The position numbers and the translations under genes are program-made. The notes below the pieces were generated by a model. It was not told the origin of the DNA. It saw nothing but the letters and a program-made list of their open reading frames with translations, and made no database searches. DNA of 64,000 nt from Methylophaga sp. (GTDB lineage: Bacteria > Pseudomonadota > Gammaproteobacteria > Nitrosococcales > Methylophagaceae): contig JAGXHJ010000034.1 in assembly GCA_024636315.1 (NCBI GenBank), forward strand, positions 1 to 64,000. Reading direction: 5' to 3'. The number at the start of each line of letters is the position of its first letter. The first letter of the stretch is position 1. Of the stretch, positions 18,823-29,234 are shown one piece after another.

Positions 18823-18840
18823 AAGCATAAAACACGCCAA
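18823..18840 (-). promoter_or_regulatory. Sigma-54 promoter candidate for flgB
   Basis: On the minus strand the bases read TTGGCGTG-N4-ATGCTT. The invariant GG (18838-18837) and GC (18826-18825) are separated by exactly ten bases, as RpoN requires, and nine to ten of the consensus positions match. A start of transcription near 18813 would leave a leader of about 23 bases before the flgB ATG. RpoN control of flgB operons is common in polarly flagellated gammaproteobacteria. Confidence 0.6.
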
Positions 18841-18957
18841 CAATAATTAACATTAAAAATCAACAGGTTATTTATTTACGTCAAAAATATAACGGTGAGA
18901 TTTCACACGTTTATAATCCGTTTAAATTAATAGCAAAACGGTCGCGCAAAAACACGC

Positions 18958-18977
18958 AAGGCACCCGAAGGTGCCTT
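18958..18977 (-). terminator. Terminator with UUCG tetraloop after the argB-slmA run
   Basis: An 8-bp perfect stem (18958-18965 with 18970-18977) closes on a four-base loop. Read on the minus strand the loop is TTCG closed by C-G, an extra-stable tetraloop, and GCGTGTTTTTG follows. It lies about 60 bp after the stop of the receiver-like gene and upstream of the flgB promoter, so it insulates the two operons. Confidence 0.75.
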
Positions 18978-19037
18978 GTTTATTAATCATTATGGGTCAT
19001 TCACTAGAGAGCGAACGACAAACTAATATGCCTATGC

Positions 19038-19459
19038 TTAACTGAGCATAGTCTGCGATTCAAATCGATTGAGCATCTCGGCAACGAGTTTTCTAGGTAG
19101 CCATGCTTCACCAGAATGTACAGCTCGAACCGCTCGATCAATCTCTATTTGTTGCCCTCTTAAAATATAACCACGCGCTTTAAAACCCGAACTTCTCAGC
19201 ATATCAAACGTCGGCTCTTCATTAACTAAAATTAGGCTCTGGGCCGCAGGATAGTGTTTACTTAAAAAATGACAAAGTATGTTGCCGTTTATGTGCTCAG
19301 AATCTTGTGTGATGATAAAAATATCGGGGTGCTGATGCCCTACTTGAGCAACAACTTCATCTAAGGTTGCTGGCTGAACATCGGTCAGCCATATATCGGG
19401 CTGCCCTTCCAATACACTTTTCACAGCATCTGACATAGGGCTAAAAATAACCACGTTAA

Positions 19460-19463
<4 letters not shown>
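19038..19463 (-). CDS. Degenerate receiver-domain protein lacking a DNA-binding domain
   Basis: The 141-residue protein looks like the receiver plus linker of a NarL/CsgD-type regulator but stops just where the LuxR helix-turn-helix should begin (after LPRKLVAEMLNRFESQ). The aligned phosphoacceptor position is Thr52 (in FIITQDSEHING) rather than Asp, so classical phosphorylation is unlikely. I chose the ATG at 19463, which overlaps the slmA stop by 4 bp (ATGA); an upstream ATG at 19511 would lie deep inside slmA. No helix-turn-helix coding is seen in the roughly 60 bp before the terminator, so it is not a simple frameshift. Function unknown. Confidence 0.65.
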
Positions 19464-20985
<1,522 letters not shown>

Positions 20986-23691
20986 TTACTCTGTATCCTT
21001 TAGTGTTAAACCTGGTTTTTTTTCTGGGTCTAAAGATAATGATTGCTCTCGAACTGATGATATAGATTCGTCTAAGGATAAAGGCGTTGGCTCGTCTGAA
21101 GACAAAGACATTGGTTCACCCAAGGACAAAGATATTGGCTCCTCTGAAGATAAAACTGATGATTCATTAGAAGGTAATGACGATGGTTTATCAGAAAATG
21201 AAAAATTGAGTGCTGGATTAATTTGCAACATTTGACGTTTAAATCGCTCCTGAATATTAGATAAATCAGCTTCCGTATCACCCTCAAACCGTAAAGTAAG
21301 TCCAGGCATAGTGTTTGATGCTCGTACCAATCCCCAACCATTAACATAGTCAGCACGCAACCCATCCATAGTTGTTACCTGTGCATCAGGGAAATGACCT
21401 TCTTGTTGTATTTTAGCAATAAACAGTTTGCTTTCAGTAGCATCCATTGCTAATAAAATTTCTGGCGTACTTTTTCTGTTAGGTAGTGCAGCAAAGATTT
21501 CTGTCGGAGTACGCTCTAATGGATCTTCACATAACAGTTCTAGCAACCGTGCCGCAGCATACATTCCATCATCAAAACCGTACCAACGCTCTTTGAAAAA
21601 GATATGTCCGCTCAATTCACCTGCCAGTTGCGCATCCATTTCCAGCATTTTATTTTTAATCACAGAATGGCCGGACTGCCACATAATCGCCTCACCACCA
21701 GCCAGTGAGATCTCTTCGCCCAATAAATTGCTACTTTTCACGTCGTAAATAATAACGGCACCGGGCCTGCGTAATAACACATCTTGTGCAAACATCATCA
21801 TCAATCGATCTGGATAAATGGTATTGCCCAGCGTATCAACAACGCCTAAGCGATCACCATCACCATCGAATGCGATACCTAGTTCAGCCTCATGCTGTTG
21901 AACAGCTGATACTAAATCTTGTAAGTTGTCAGGTTGACTAGGGTCAGGATGATGATTTGGAAAAGAACCATCCACCTCACAATATAGCTCAATAACGTCG
22001 CAACCTAACGCTCGCAATAATAGAGGAACAATCGCGCCAGCCACACCATTTCCACAGTCAACCACGACTTTTATTGGCCGTGATACTTGGATATCATCAG
22101 CGATTTTTTGAATATAATTTTCCGTCACATTAGCTTGGTGGCGAGTACCTTGACCTTTTAACAGATCACTTTGATCGATACGTCGATAAAGTGCTTGTAT
22201 AGCATCGCCAGTTAATGATTTACCGGCTAAAATTATTTTTAGACCATTATAGTTTGCTGGATTATGGCTACCAGTGACCATCACCGCTGATTGTGTGCCC
22301 AGATGATGGCTTGCAAAATAGAGTACAGGTGTTGGCACCATACCAAGATCAGTCACGTCACAGCCACTACCGAGGATGCCTGCAATTAACGCCTCTGACA
22401 ATTCTGGACTTGAGTGCCGGCCATCACGCCCAACTACTAAATGCTTTTGCCCTAAGGATTGAGCCTCACTACCGATGGCACGGCCAATTACTCGAACAAT
22501 TTCGTTATTGAGCGATTCACCGACAATGCCTCTAATGTCATAGGCCTTAAAGATACTTTGCACAATATCTACATTGTCTTCCTGCATTTCCAATTCAGCA
22601 GGATCCAGGATCGTATTTTCTTGTGATTTTTTGCGAATTATTTCGGATGTTGTATTCGTATTCTTAGCCGGACTCTTCAATGGCTTTGTCGGCAGAGTAT
22701 TCGAGGCTGACGCTACCTTCTTAGTTCTGGCCAGCATTTGAATATTGGCTGAAATTTCTTGTAGGGAACGATCTATTAGGGTGTATTTTGTTTTCATTAC
22801 TCCGCTATTAAGATCAAGTAATTGCTGCTTTAGATTAGCTATATCGACTTTATATACATAGCCACGAATAGTTACTAGTAATAGCCACATTAAAATTATT
22901 ACACCAAAAATTACTAGTATCAGGGTAAATGACTGTGTGATCACTGATACCTTTTCTGGCCAATAAGCGATATGCCAATGTGTTCCTGTTATTTCAACTT
23001 GAAATGGTGCAACACCCTGTTTCAAACTCACATTTCCTTGAGTTGCCAGCGCGACGTCATTCTTTGCCCCTTGTAGCAACTCAGCATAACCATCCACGTG
23101 TTCATCGGTAAATAACAAATTTGTCACAAGATCAGGAGAAAAAGTGACTACCAATACACCCACAATATTATTCTCTTGATCAGTAATTCGCTGAGCTAAT
23201 AACAAATGTGCATCATCAGTACCTGGCTGGAGCAATGCAATTGATGAGCTACCTTCTTTTTTTGCTTGTCTTAGGCTTTCTAAAGTAGCGTAAGTAATAG
23301 GTATACAGGCACTTCTATCGACATTATCAACGCCAGCACCTATAAGGCAGATACTTTTTGCACTAGGAAAAATCTCGTGTAATGCCTGTTGTTGACTAGC
23401 TATTTGTGCAACATTCCCACTCACTAATACCGCCGACACCACAGGTCTTTGAGCAACTAAAGTCAGTTGCTTTTGCAATAACTTAATTTGTGCAGAAATG
23501 ACTTTATTCAGCATATTAATAGTGAGCTGGTGTTGCTTGTCTTGTTGTTGCTGTTGATGTTGTAGCTGAGACTCACTTATCTGATATTGCCAAAAGAAGG
23601 CGGCAGCAACAATCAGACAACTCACAACATAAGTCATAAAAGCAAATGACTTACTACTTAACAGCAATGCACGCTTAGTTGTCTCTTTCAT
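20986..23691 (-). CDS. algC: Phosphomannomutase/phosphoglucomutase, long membrane-anchored form
   Basis: The catalytic part (about residues 380-830) converts mannose- and glucose-6-phosphates to 1-phosphates for surface-sugar synthesis. The phosphoserine loop is TGSHNP with Ser475, the metal loop DGDGDR is at 609-614, and the sugar loop is GELSGH at 691-696. Unlike the 460-residue soluble enzyme, it carries a 370-residue N-terminal half: a helix at about 18-36, an extracytoplasmic sensor-like region, a second helix at about 253-274 and a linker. Similar long forms are annotated in pseudomonads. The last 70 residues are a Ser/Leu/Glu/Pro-rich tail encoded by 24-bp repeats. It lies between dut and argB. 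Confidence 0.92.
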   Translation of the reverse strand: MKETTKRALLLSSKSFAFMTYVVSCLIVAAAFFWQYQISESQLQHQQQQQDKQHQLTINMLNKVISAQIKLLQKQLTLVAQRPVVSAVLVSGNVAQIASQQQALHEIFPSAKSICLIGAGVDNVDRSACIPITYATLESLRQAKKEGSSSIALLQPGTDDAHLLLAQRITDQENNIVGVLVVTFSPDLVTNLLFTDEHVDGYAELLQGAKNDVALATQGNVSLKQGVAPFQVEITGTHWHIAYWPEKVSVITQSFTLILVIFGVIILMWLLLVTIRGYVYKVDIANLKQQLLDLNSGVMKTKYTLIDRSLQEISANIQMLARTKKVASASNTLPTKPLKSPAKNTNTTSEIIRKKSQENTILDPAELEMQEDNVDIVQSIFKAYDIRGIVGESLNNEIVRVIGRAIGSEAQSLGQKHLVVGRDGRHSSPELSEALIAGILGSGCDVTDLGMVPTPVLYFASHHLGTQSAVMVTGSHNPANYNGLKIILAGKSLTGDAIQALYRRIDQSDLLKGQGTRHQANVTENYIQKIADDIQVSRPIKVVVDCGNGVAGAIVPLLLRALGCDVIELYCEVDGSFPNHHPDPSQPDNLQDLVSAVQQHEAELGIAFDGDGDRLGVVDTLGNTIYPDRLMMMFAQDVLLRRPGAVIIYDVKSSNLLGEEISLAGGEAIMWQSGHSVIKNKMLEMDAQLAGELSGHIFFKERWYGFDDGMYAAARLLELLCEDPLERTPTEIFAALPNRKSTPEILLAMDATESKLFIAKIQQEGHFPDAQVTTMDGLRADYVNGWGLVRASNTMPGLTLRFEGDTEADLSNIQERFKRQMLQINPALNFSFSDKPSSLPSNESSVLSSEEPISLSLGEPMSLSSDEPTPLSLDESISSVREQSLSLDPEKKPGLTLKDTE
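21041..21184. repeat. Degenerate 24-bp tandem repeat encoding the AlgC tail
   Basis: About six consecutive 24-bp units run from 21041, with a cleaner set of five from 21065 (21065-21088, 21089-21112, 21113-21136, 21137-21160, 21161-21184). Units share a GG-TC-TCT-AAGA-AAAGA core and drift by a few bases each. They encode eight-residue units of the type SLSxDEPx at the C-terminus of the phosphomannomutase. The period is a multiple of three, so changes in copy number keep the frame. Confidence 0.75.
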
Positions 23692-23720
23692 AGTGCCTTC
23701 TTGTGAAATAAGCTAATTTA

Positions 23721-24176
23721 TTAGTGCCGACCGGTGTGGCCAAAGCCACCCGTACCACGTTCTGAACTAGTAAATTCCTCTACTTGTTCGAATGCCACCT
23801 GAATAACAGGCACAAATACCATTTGTGCGATGCGTTCACCCACGTTAATAGTGAAGGCTGTTTGACTACGATTCCAACAAGAAACAAATAGTTGTCCCTG
23901 ATAATCACTATCGATTAACCCTACCAAATTACCTAATACGATGCCATGTTTATGGCCCAAACCTGAGCGAGGCAATATGACGGCAGCTAAAGTAGGGTCA
24001 TCAATGTGAATGGCTAATCCTGTCGGAATCAAAATAGTAGCGCCAGGCTCTAAGATAAGGTCGTCATCAAGACAAGCCCGTAAATCTAATCCAGCTGAAC
24101 CCGCTGTCGCATAATCAGGCAATTCGATGGTGTCGCCTAATCGGGCATCAAGTACTTTAAGTTGAATCTTTTGCAT
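23721..24176 (-). CDS. dut: Deoxyuridine 5'-triphosphate nucleotidohydrolase
   Basis: Dut hydrolyses dUTP to dUMP, keeping uracil out of DNA and feeding thymidylate synthesis. The 151-residue protein shows the family motifs in order: [32 protein letters not shown] and the C-terminal flexible [12 protein letters not shown]. It is a homotrimer in the family. Its start overlaps the end of coaBC by 20 bp, the conserved coaBC-dut pair. Confidence 0.97.
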   Translation of the reverse strand: MQKIQLKVLDARLGDTIELPDYATAGSAGLDLRACLDDDLILEPGATILIPTGLAIHIDDPTLAAVILPRSGLGHKHGIVLGNLVGLIDSDYQGQLFVSCWNRSQTAFTINVGERIAQMVFVPVIQVAFEQVEEFTSSERGTGGFGHTGRH

Positions 24177-25374
24177 TATATCTCTCTATAATAAGTGTCA
24201 TTAAATCTCGTGCCAATTGGGTTTTAGCTGTCAAAGGAAATGCCTGTGTACCTTGAGGCCAAAATACCTGTAAGGCATTATTGTCTACTGCAAATCCCAT
24301 ATTTGCACCGACTTGATTAGCCGCGATCATATCTAAACCTTTGGTGTTCAATTTATCTTGAGCATAGTCTGCTACTTGTTCAGTTTCGGCTGCAAAGCCA
24401 ACTACAAATGGCTTATCAGGCAAGCTTGCTACTGCCGACACAATATCCAGTGTAGGTATCAAATCTAAATGTAGCTTTTCATGTTTTGTTTTTTTAATTT
24501 TATTCTCTGCCACTGTTTCAAGCTGGAAATCTGCAACGGCAGCACAGCCAACAAATATGTCACATGTATGCACGTTATCAATAACGGCATCATTCATTTG
24601 CTGCGCGGTTTCAACATTAATACGCCTTACACCGTGAGGCGTCATTAAATGAACTGGCCCAGCAATTAAAACTACATCAGCACCCGCTTCAACGGCTGCA
24701 GCGGCCATTGCAAATCCCATCTTGCCGGAACTTCTATTGCCAATAAAACGTACAGGATCGATAGGTTCATAAGTCGGCCCAGCAGTTATCATCACTCGCT
24801 TACCGCGTAATTTAGCAGGCACTACCAACTTGGACAAGCCAGCCACAATATCTGTTGGTTCCAGCAACCGACCCGCGCCCTGTTCTCCACAAGCCTGATC
24901 ACCACTTGCTGGTCCTAAAAGTTGAACTCCCCTCGCCTGTAATTGAGCTAGATTTTCTTGTGTTGCTTGATTCTCCCACATTTTGTTATTCATCGCTGGC
25001 GCAATAACAAGTGGGGACTCACTTGCTAAACAGAGGGAGGTCAGTAAGTCATCAGCTCGTCCTTGGGCTAAGCGGGCGATAGTATCGGCACTCGCTGGTG
25101 CAATCAAAATCCAATCCGCCCAACGTGCTAATTTAATGTGGCCCATTGCGGATTCTTGATCAGCATCTAATAACTCAATGGCAACAGGATGACCACTCAA
25201 AGTTTGCAGTGTTAGTGGTGTAATAAATTCACAGGCTCCCTTAGTCATCACTACGCGTAGTTCAGCGCCGGCATCACCCAAGCGTCTAACTAAATCAGCT
25301 GACTTATATGCAGCAATGCTACCGGTAACGCCTAAAACAATCTTTTTGCCAACGAGTGCATCGTTATTTGTCAT
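24157..25374 (-). CDS. coaBC: Bifunctional phosphopantothenoylcysteine decarboxylase/synthetase
   Basis: CoaBC carries out two steps of coenzyme A synthesis. The N-terminal flavin half (CoaC, about 1-190) has [15 protein letters not shown], the catalytic His in [16 protein letters not shown], and the [10 protein letters not shown] cysteine loop. The C-terminal half (CoaB) has [25 protein letters not shown] and a lysine in NKIKKT. The 405-residue length is normal. It overlaps the upstream YihY-family gene by 4 bp and dut by 20 bp. Confidence 0.97.
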   Translation of the reverse strand: MTNNDALVGKKIVLGVTGSIAAYKSADLVRRLGDAGAELRVVMTKGACEFITPLTLQTLSGHPVAIELLDADQESAMGHIKLARWADWILIAPASADTIARLAQGRADDLLTSLCLASESPLVIAPAMNNKMWENQATQENLAQLQARGVQLLGPASGDQACGEQGAGRLLEPTDIVAGLSKLVVPAKLRGKRVMITAGPTYEPIDPVRFIGNRSSGKMGFAMAAAAVEAGADVVLIAGPVHLMTPHGVRRINVETAQQMNDAVIDNVHTCDIFVGCAAVADFQLETVAENKIKKTKHEKLHLDLIPTLDIVSAVASLPDKPFVVGFAAETEQVADYAQDKLNTKGLDMIAANQVGANMGFAVDNNALQVFWPQGTQAFPLTAKTQLARDLMTLIIERYNAKDST

Positions 25375-26699
25375 ATTTTTCCCACAGCTAAATCATGCAA
25401 GGTTAATTCTGCTAACACACCATTTTGCGCTATAGCTAATTGTTGCAATAGCTTATCTACCGCCGGTTCAACAAGGCTTTTTACTTTCAGCAACTCTGAC
25501 TCTTCAGCGGTTCGTAGACAATGTAGAATCACACTCACTTTAATAGCCGAAATATCCTGTGCAGGCACATAACTTGGACTTTCTCCAGCAAGCTCTACCA
25601 ATAAACCACCTTCTACCAATGTCATTAATAACTCCTGAAGAATTGAGGGAATTAATGCTGTTTCCTCCTCCAGATCCTGCAGGCTGAATGCCGGCTGATT
25701 CCTACAAAATCGTCTAGCAATAACCGTCATCAACCACAAACCTTCTTTTTCTCGTAGGCGAGGACTTAGTTGGTAAGGCTGGTCACATAATTGAACCAAT
25801 TTGGGGTGCTGTAAATAAAAAGCCACTTGCGACCCTGTTAATAAAATAAACCACGCCAGATATAGCCAGAGCATAAAGAAAAATAAAATAGCAAAACTCG
25901 AATAAATAGCGGTGTAGCTTGATGATGAGGCAACAAAACTCGCAAACAGGGTTCCCAAGGTTACCCACAGAATACCCGCGACTGTAGCGCCCGTAAGTGC
26001 GGGGCCCAGCTTCACCCTAGTATTGGGAATAAATTTATATAAGAAAGTAAAGGCTAGGATTATCATCAAATAAGGCACCAACTTACTCACTACAACTAAC
26101 AGTGTGCCAAAAGGTTCAACAGCCTGCATTTGTTGAACGACATTATGATTCAACACAGTGGCTGCAACACCAAGCCCAGTAAATATCAACAGTGGACCAA
26201 TCATCACTACACTGAGGTAGTCAGTAAATCTGCGAGCCAATGTTCTTGCCTTTTTAACTCGCCAAACAAAATTGAAAGCATTTTCAATTTTCTGCACTAA
26301 GGCGATGATCGTATAAAACAACATCGCTACGCCCAGCGATCCCAATAGGCCAACTTTAACGTTGCCAACAAAACCGATAATATTAGCCGTTATTTCTTCG
26401 CCGCGAGAACCTAATGGTTCAAGAAGACTCAATAAGGCAGGCTCAATCTGGTTGTGCACGCCGAAGGCTTTTAATACTGAAAAGGCGACTGCGATGAGCG
26501 GTACCAATGATAATAAGGACGTAAATACGAGGCTCATAGCGCGAAGATTTAGCTCGCCAGTAGCCAATTCACGGACCATAATATAACTCACACGTAGCGT
26601 GTTGTTCAGCCAACGTACAAGTAAATTAGACTTCTCAGGTAGCTCTTGCCATAGCGTCTCCTGAAAAAAAGTTTTTAATGTGGATATTAATACGGTCAT
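25371..26699 (-). CDS. YihY/BrkB family inner-membrane protein
   Basis: The 442-residue protein belongs to the YihY (BrkB, formerly called RNase BN) family. The first 300 residues hold six membrane helices with family motifs RAMSLVFTSLLSLVPLIAVAFSVLKAFG and SYTAIYSSFAILFFFMLWLYLAWFILL split across them. The extra 140 C-terminal residues (about 305-442) look like a soluble winged-helix region (SLQDLEEETALIPSILQEL), as in pseudomonad relatives. The function of the family is unsettled. It heads the coaBC-dut-algC-argB-slmA run, coupled by a 4-bp overlap. Confidence 0.88.
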   Translation of the reverse strand: MTVLISTLKTFFQETLWQELPEKSNLLVRWLNNTLRVSYIMVRELATGELNLRAMSLVFTSLLSLVPLIAVAFSVLKAFGVHNQIEPALLSLLEPLGSRGEEITANIIGFVGNVKVGLLGSLGVAMLFYTIIALVQKIENAFNFVWRVKKARTLARRFTDYLSVVMIGPLLIFTGLGVAATVLNHNVVQQMQAVEPFGTLLVVVSKLVPYLMIILAFTFLYKFIPNTRVKLGPALTGATVAGILWVTLGTLFASFVASSSSYTAIYSSFAILFFFMLWLYLAWFILLTGSQVAFYLQHPKLVQLCDQPYQLSPRLREKEGLWLMTVIARRFCRNQPAFSLQDLEEETALIPSILQELLMTLVEGGLLVELAGESPSYVPAQDISAIKVSVILHCLRTAEESELLKVKSLVEPAVDKLLQQLAIAQNGVLAELTLHDLAVGKI

Positions 26700-26732
26700 T
26701 GAATGCTCACAGCATTGGAAATAGTCATGATT

Positions 26733-27491
26733 CTATACTGGATTATCAATATCAATAAATTGATGTTGAATATCAAACTGTTGAGCAAGATGTTCACCCA
26801 AGGCCTTCACCCCATAACGCTCGGTAGCGTGATGTCCTGCAGCAAAATAATTTATGCCTAATTCCCGGGCCAAATGCACTGTCGGTTCTGAAATTTCACC
26901 ACTTATATAGGCATCTAAACCAAGCACTGCCGCCTGCTCAAGAAACCCTTGCGCAGCACCGCTACACCAGCCAATGGTTGTAATGGGACGATCATGGCCC
27001 TGTATAACCATCGGTTCACATCCTAAGGTTCGACGTATTTGAGCGGTAAATTCAGCCACCGATTTGGGTTCGGCTAAGCAACCACATAACGCGATGGCAG
27101 GATCGCCTGTTCCTGAAATGCGCCCATCCGTTTCTAAATCAAGTAATTGAGCTAATTGCGCATTGTTACCCAAGGTAGGATGAGCATCGAGCGGCAGATG
27201 GTAGGCAATTAAATTCACATTATTGACTAATAATTGTTTCAATCGGCGTTGCTTAATACCTATAACCCGCTGGTCTTCACCTCGCCAAAAGTAACCATGA
27301 TGAACCAAAATAGTATCCGCGTTCAAATCCAGCGCAGCATCAAGCAGGTCTTGGCTTGCAGTGACACCTGTGACCACATTATTAATGTATTCAGAACCTT
27401 CAACTTGCAAACCATTAGGGCAATAATCTTGGAACCTATTTGGCTCTAATAAAGTCTCAAGGTAGGATAGAATTTCAGATCGGGTTATCAT
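26733..27491 (-). CDS. Nif3-like dinuclear metal centre protein (YbgI type)
   Basis: The 252-residue protein has the NIF3/YbgI features. LVHHGYFWRG supplies metal-binding histidines, AYHLPLDAHP follows, and AGHHATERYGVKALGEHL near the C-terminus gives the second histidine-glutamate cluster. The family forms hexameric rings with two metals per subunit; its substrate is not firmly known. I chose the ATG at 27491 (MITRSEILSYL) because residues further upstream have no family resemblance and would overlap the control region of the divergent DUF4126 gene. Confidence 0.9.
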   Translation of the reverse strand: MITRSEILSYLETLLEPNRFQDYCPNGLQVEGSEYINNVVTGVTASQDLLDAALDLNADTILVHHGYFWRGEDQRVIGIKQRRLKQLLVNNVNLIAYHLPLDAHPTLGNNAQLAQLLDLETDGRISGTGDPAIALCGCLAEPKSVAEFTAQIRRTLGCEPMVIQGHDRPITTIGWCSGAAQGFLEQAAVLGLDAYISGEISEPTVHLARELGINYFAAGHHATERYGVKALGEHLAQQFDIQHQFIDIDNPV

Positions 27492-27549
27492 CTCGCTACA
27501 TTCCGACAACAATAAATTTGTCACTATAGCAAACTGGGGACTAAATAAT

Positions 27550-28215
27550 ATGGAAGCAGTGAATATCATCGCACTCAGCATGGGTGCAGCATGGGCGAGT
27601 GGCATTAATCTTTATGCCACTATCGTTATGCTTGGCTATATGGGAATGACCGGTAATATAGACCTTCCGCCTGGCTTAGAAATCCTTTCTGACCCAATGG
27701 TAATGGGTGCTGCAGGCCTTATGTATTGCGTCGAGTTTTTTGCTGACAAAGTACCTGGCGTAGATTCTGGCTGGGATACCATTCACACCTTTATCCGTAT
27801 TCCTGCTGGCGCTATGTTGGCCGCTAGTGCAGTAGGTGATGTCACGCCAGTCATAGCGCTCACTGCGGCGCTACTAGGCGGCACGTTAGCGGCCGGTAGC
27901 CATGCCACCAAGGCAGGAACGCGCTTATTAATAAATACCTCACCGGAACCCTTCAGCAATTGGACGGCATCAGTAGGTGAAGATTTATTGGTCATTGGTG
28001 GCTTGTGGGCAGCGTTACATCATCCGGCATTATTCATTATCGGTCTTATCGCTTTTATTATGCTGATGATTTGGCTATTACCACGCTTATGGCGTTTGAT
28101 TAAACAAGTATTTCGACGTATTGGTAGCTGGCTGGGCTTATGTGAACCACCACAGCCACTTTCACCACCAACTATCGACAAAACGATTGAGCAATCAAGT
28201 AAATCTAAGGTTTAG
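27550..28215 (+). CDS. DUF4126 family membrane protein
   Basis: The 221-residue protein matches DUF4126: ALSMGAAWASGINLYATIV at the start, FFADKVPGVDSGWDTIHTFIRIPAGA in the middle, and SHATKAGTRLLINTSPEPFSNW later. It has about five membrane helices and a basic, proline-rich C-terminus. The function is unknown. It is divergent from the Nif3-like gene and overlaps the 3' end of cheR by 11 bp in a convergent arrangement. Confidence 0.85.
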   Translation: MEAVNIIALSMGAAWASGINLYATIVMLGYMGMTGNIDLPPGLEILSDPMVMGAAGLMYCVEFFADKVPGVDSGWDTIHTFIRIPAGAMLAASAVGDVTPVIALTAALLGGTLAAGSHATKAGTRLLINTSPEPFSNWTASVGEDLLVIGGLWAALHHPALFIIGLIAFIMLMIWLLPRLWRLIKQVFRRIGSWLGLCEPPQPLSPPTIDKTIEQSSKSKV

Positions 28216-29047
28216 ATTTTAGTCGGTAAAATACGCCGTGAGGGCTACGAATCATTTCGAAAGCATCGGTATAACCATTAATGGTTTCCGATGCACCGAG
28301 GAATAAATAACCGTCAGGATTCAGTGCCAATGCCATACGGTTTAAAATGTCTGCTTTGCGTTCAGCAGAAAAATAGATCAACACATTACGGCAGAAAATA
28401 ATATCGAACTTACCCAGTGCACCATACGTTGACAATAAATTCTGTTCATTAAAACTCACTCGCCGAACAATATCATCCGCCACCCGCCAGCGATCACCGA
28501 TAGGTTTAAAAAATTGCTGTTTGCGCTCAGCAGTTAAACCTCGACCTAGAACCCCTTCATCATATTCAGCTTGTTTAGCCGTTGCCAACATACTCATTGA
28601 AATGTCGGTCGCCACTATTTGAGCATTGACTAGACCGCTCGCTGATACCTTGGCCATATATTCGCTGAGGGCGATGCTAATCGTATAAGGCTCTTGACCG
28701 GACGAACAAGCAGAGGACCAAATCCGACATTGTCGTTTACCTATACTGTCCATTTCAGGGAAAACTTCTTTAGCCAGTATTTCAAATGGACTTTGATCAC
28801 GAAACCACGATGTTTCATTCGTTGTCATCGCATCAATAACGGCATCACGAAGATGTCGTGGCTGTCTCATTTCAATGGCTTGCAATAACGCCGACACCGA
28901 AGGGATATTTTCATCGCGTAATAACTTGGTCAGCCGGCTAGTAATTAAATATTGCTTGCCTTCACCCAATAAAATGCCACAGGCCTGCTCAAGGAACAGT
29001 TTAAACCGGTCATAATCTTGGGGAGAAATGTTGCCTACCGTATCCAT
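28205..29047 (-). CDS. cheR: Chemotaxis methyltransferase CheR
   Basis: CheR methylates glutamates of chemoreceptors using S-adenosylmethionine. The 280-residue protein has an N-terminal CheR helical domain (about 8-70), the TTNETSWFRD motif, the SAM loop WSSACSSGQEPYTIS (residues 110-124) and IIFCRNVLIYF in the catalytic domain. It has no C-terminal pentapeptide-binding or TPR extension. No other che gene is in the window; the nearest partners are flgB-G 10 kb away, whereas many relatives place cheR right before flgB. Confidence 0.95.
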   Translation of the reverse strand: MDTVGNISPQDYDRFKLFLEQACGILLGEGKQYLITSRLTKLLRDENIPSVSALLQAIEMRQPRHLRDAVIDAMTTNETSWFRDQSPFEILAKEVFPEMDSIGKRQCRIWSSACSSGQEPYTISIALSEYMAKVSASGLVNAQIVATDISMSMLATAKQAEYDEGVLGRGLTAERKQQFFKPIGDRWRVADDIVRRVSFNEQNLLSTYGALGKFDIIFCRNVLIYFSAERKADILNRMALALNPDGYLFLGASETINGYTDAFEMIRSPHGVFYRLKSKP

Positions 29048-29082
29048 ATCTTTAAATCGTAGTTCCTGTTTGCATACTTAGT

Positions 29083-29094
29083 CACATTAATGTG
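29083..29094. promoter_or_regulatory. 12-bp perfect palindrome in the cheR/DUF1631 divergent region
   Basis: CACATTAATGTG lies 36 bp upstream of cheR and 140 bp upstream of the divergent DUF1631 gene. A TTGACA hexamer read on the minus strand lies directly beside it. It is a possible operator; no known regulator consensus fits. Confidence 0.3.
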
Positions 29095-29234
29095 TCAATT
29101 TGATAGATACAATACTAAGTCATGAGATTTGGCCAAACTAATCTAAATCAAAGCTTGTATTGCTTATTCTCTAAGTCACTTTTATGTGGCTGGGCAAATA
29201 AATCATTTAATTATGCTTTTAAGAGATAATAACT

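Noticed and set aside
21041..21184. Possible CRISPR array
   Set aside because: The 24-bp units are directly adjacent without spacers, are degenerate and encode protein; no cas gene is present.
29095..29110. FNR-like half site near cheR
   Set aside because: Only the TTGAT half is present; the other half does not match ATCAA.
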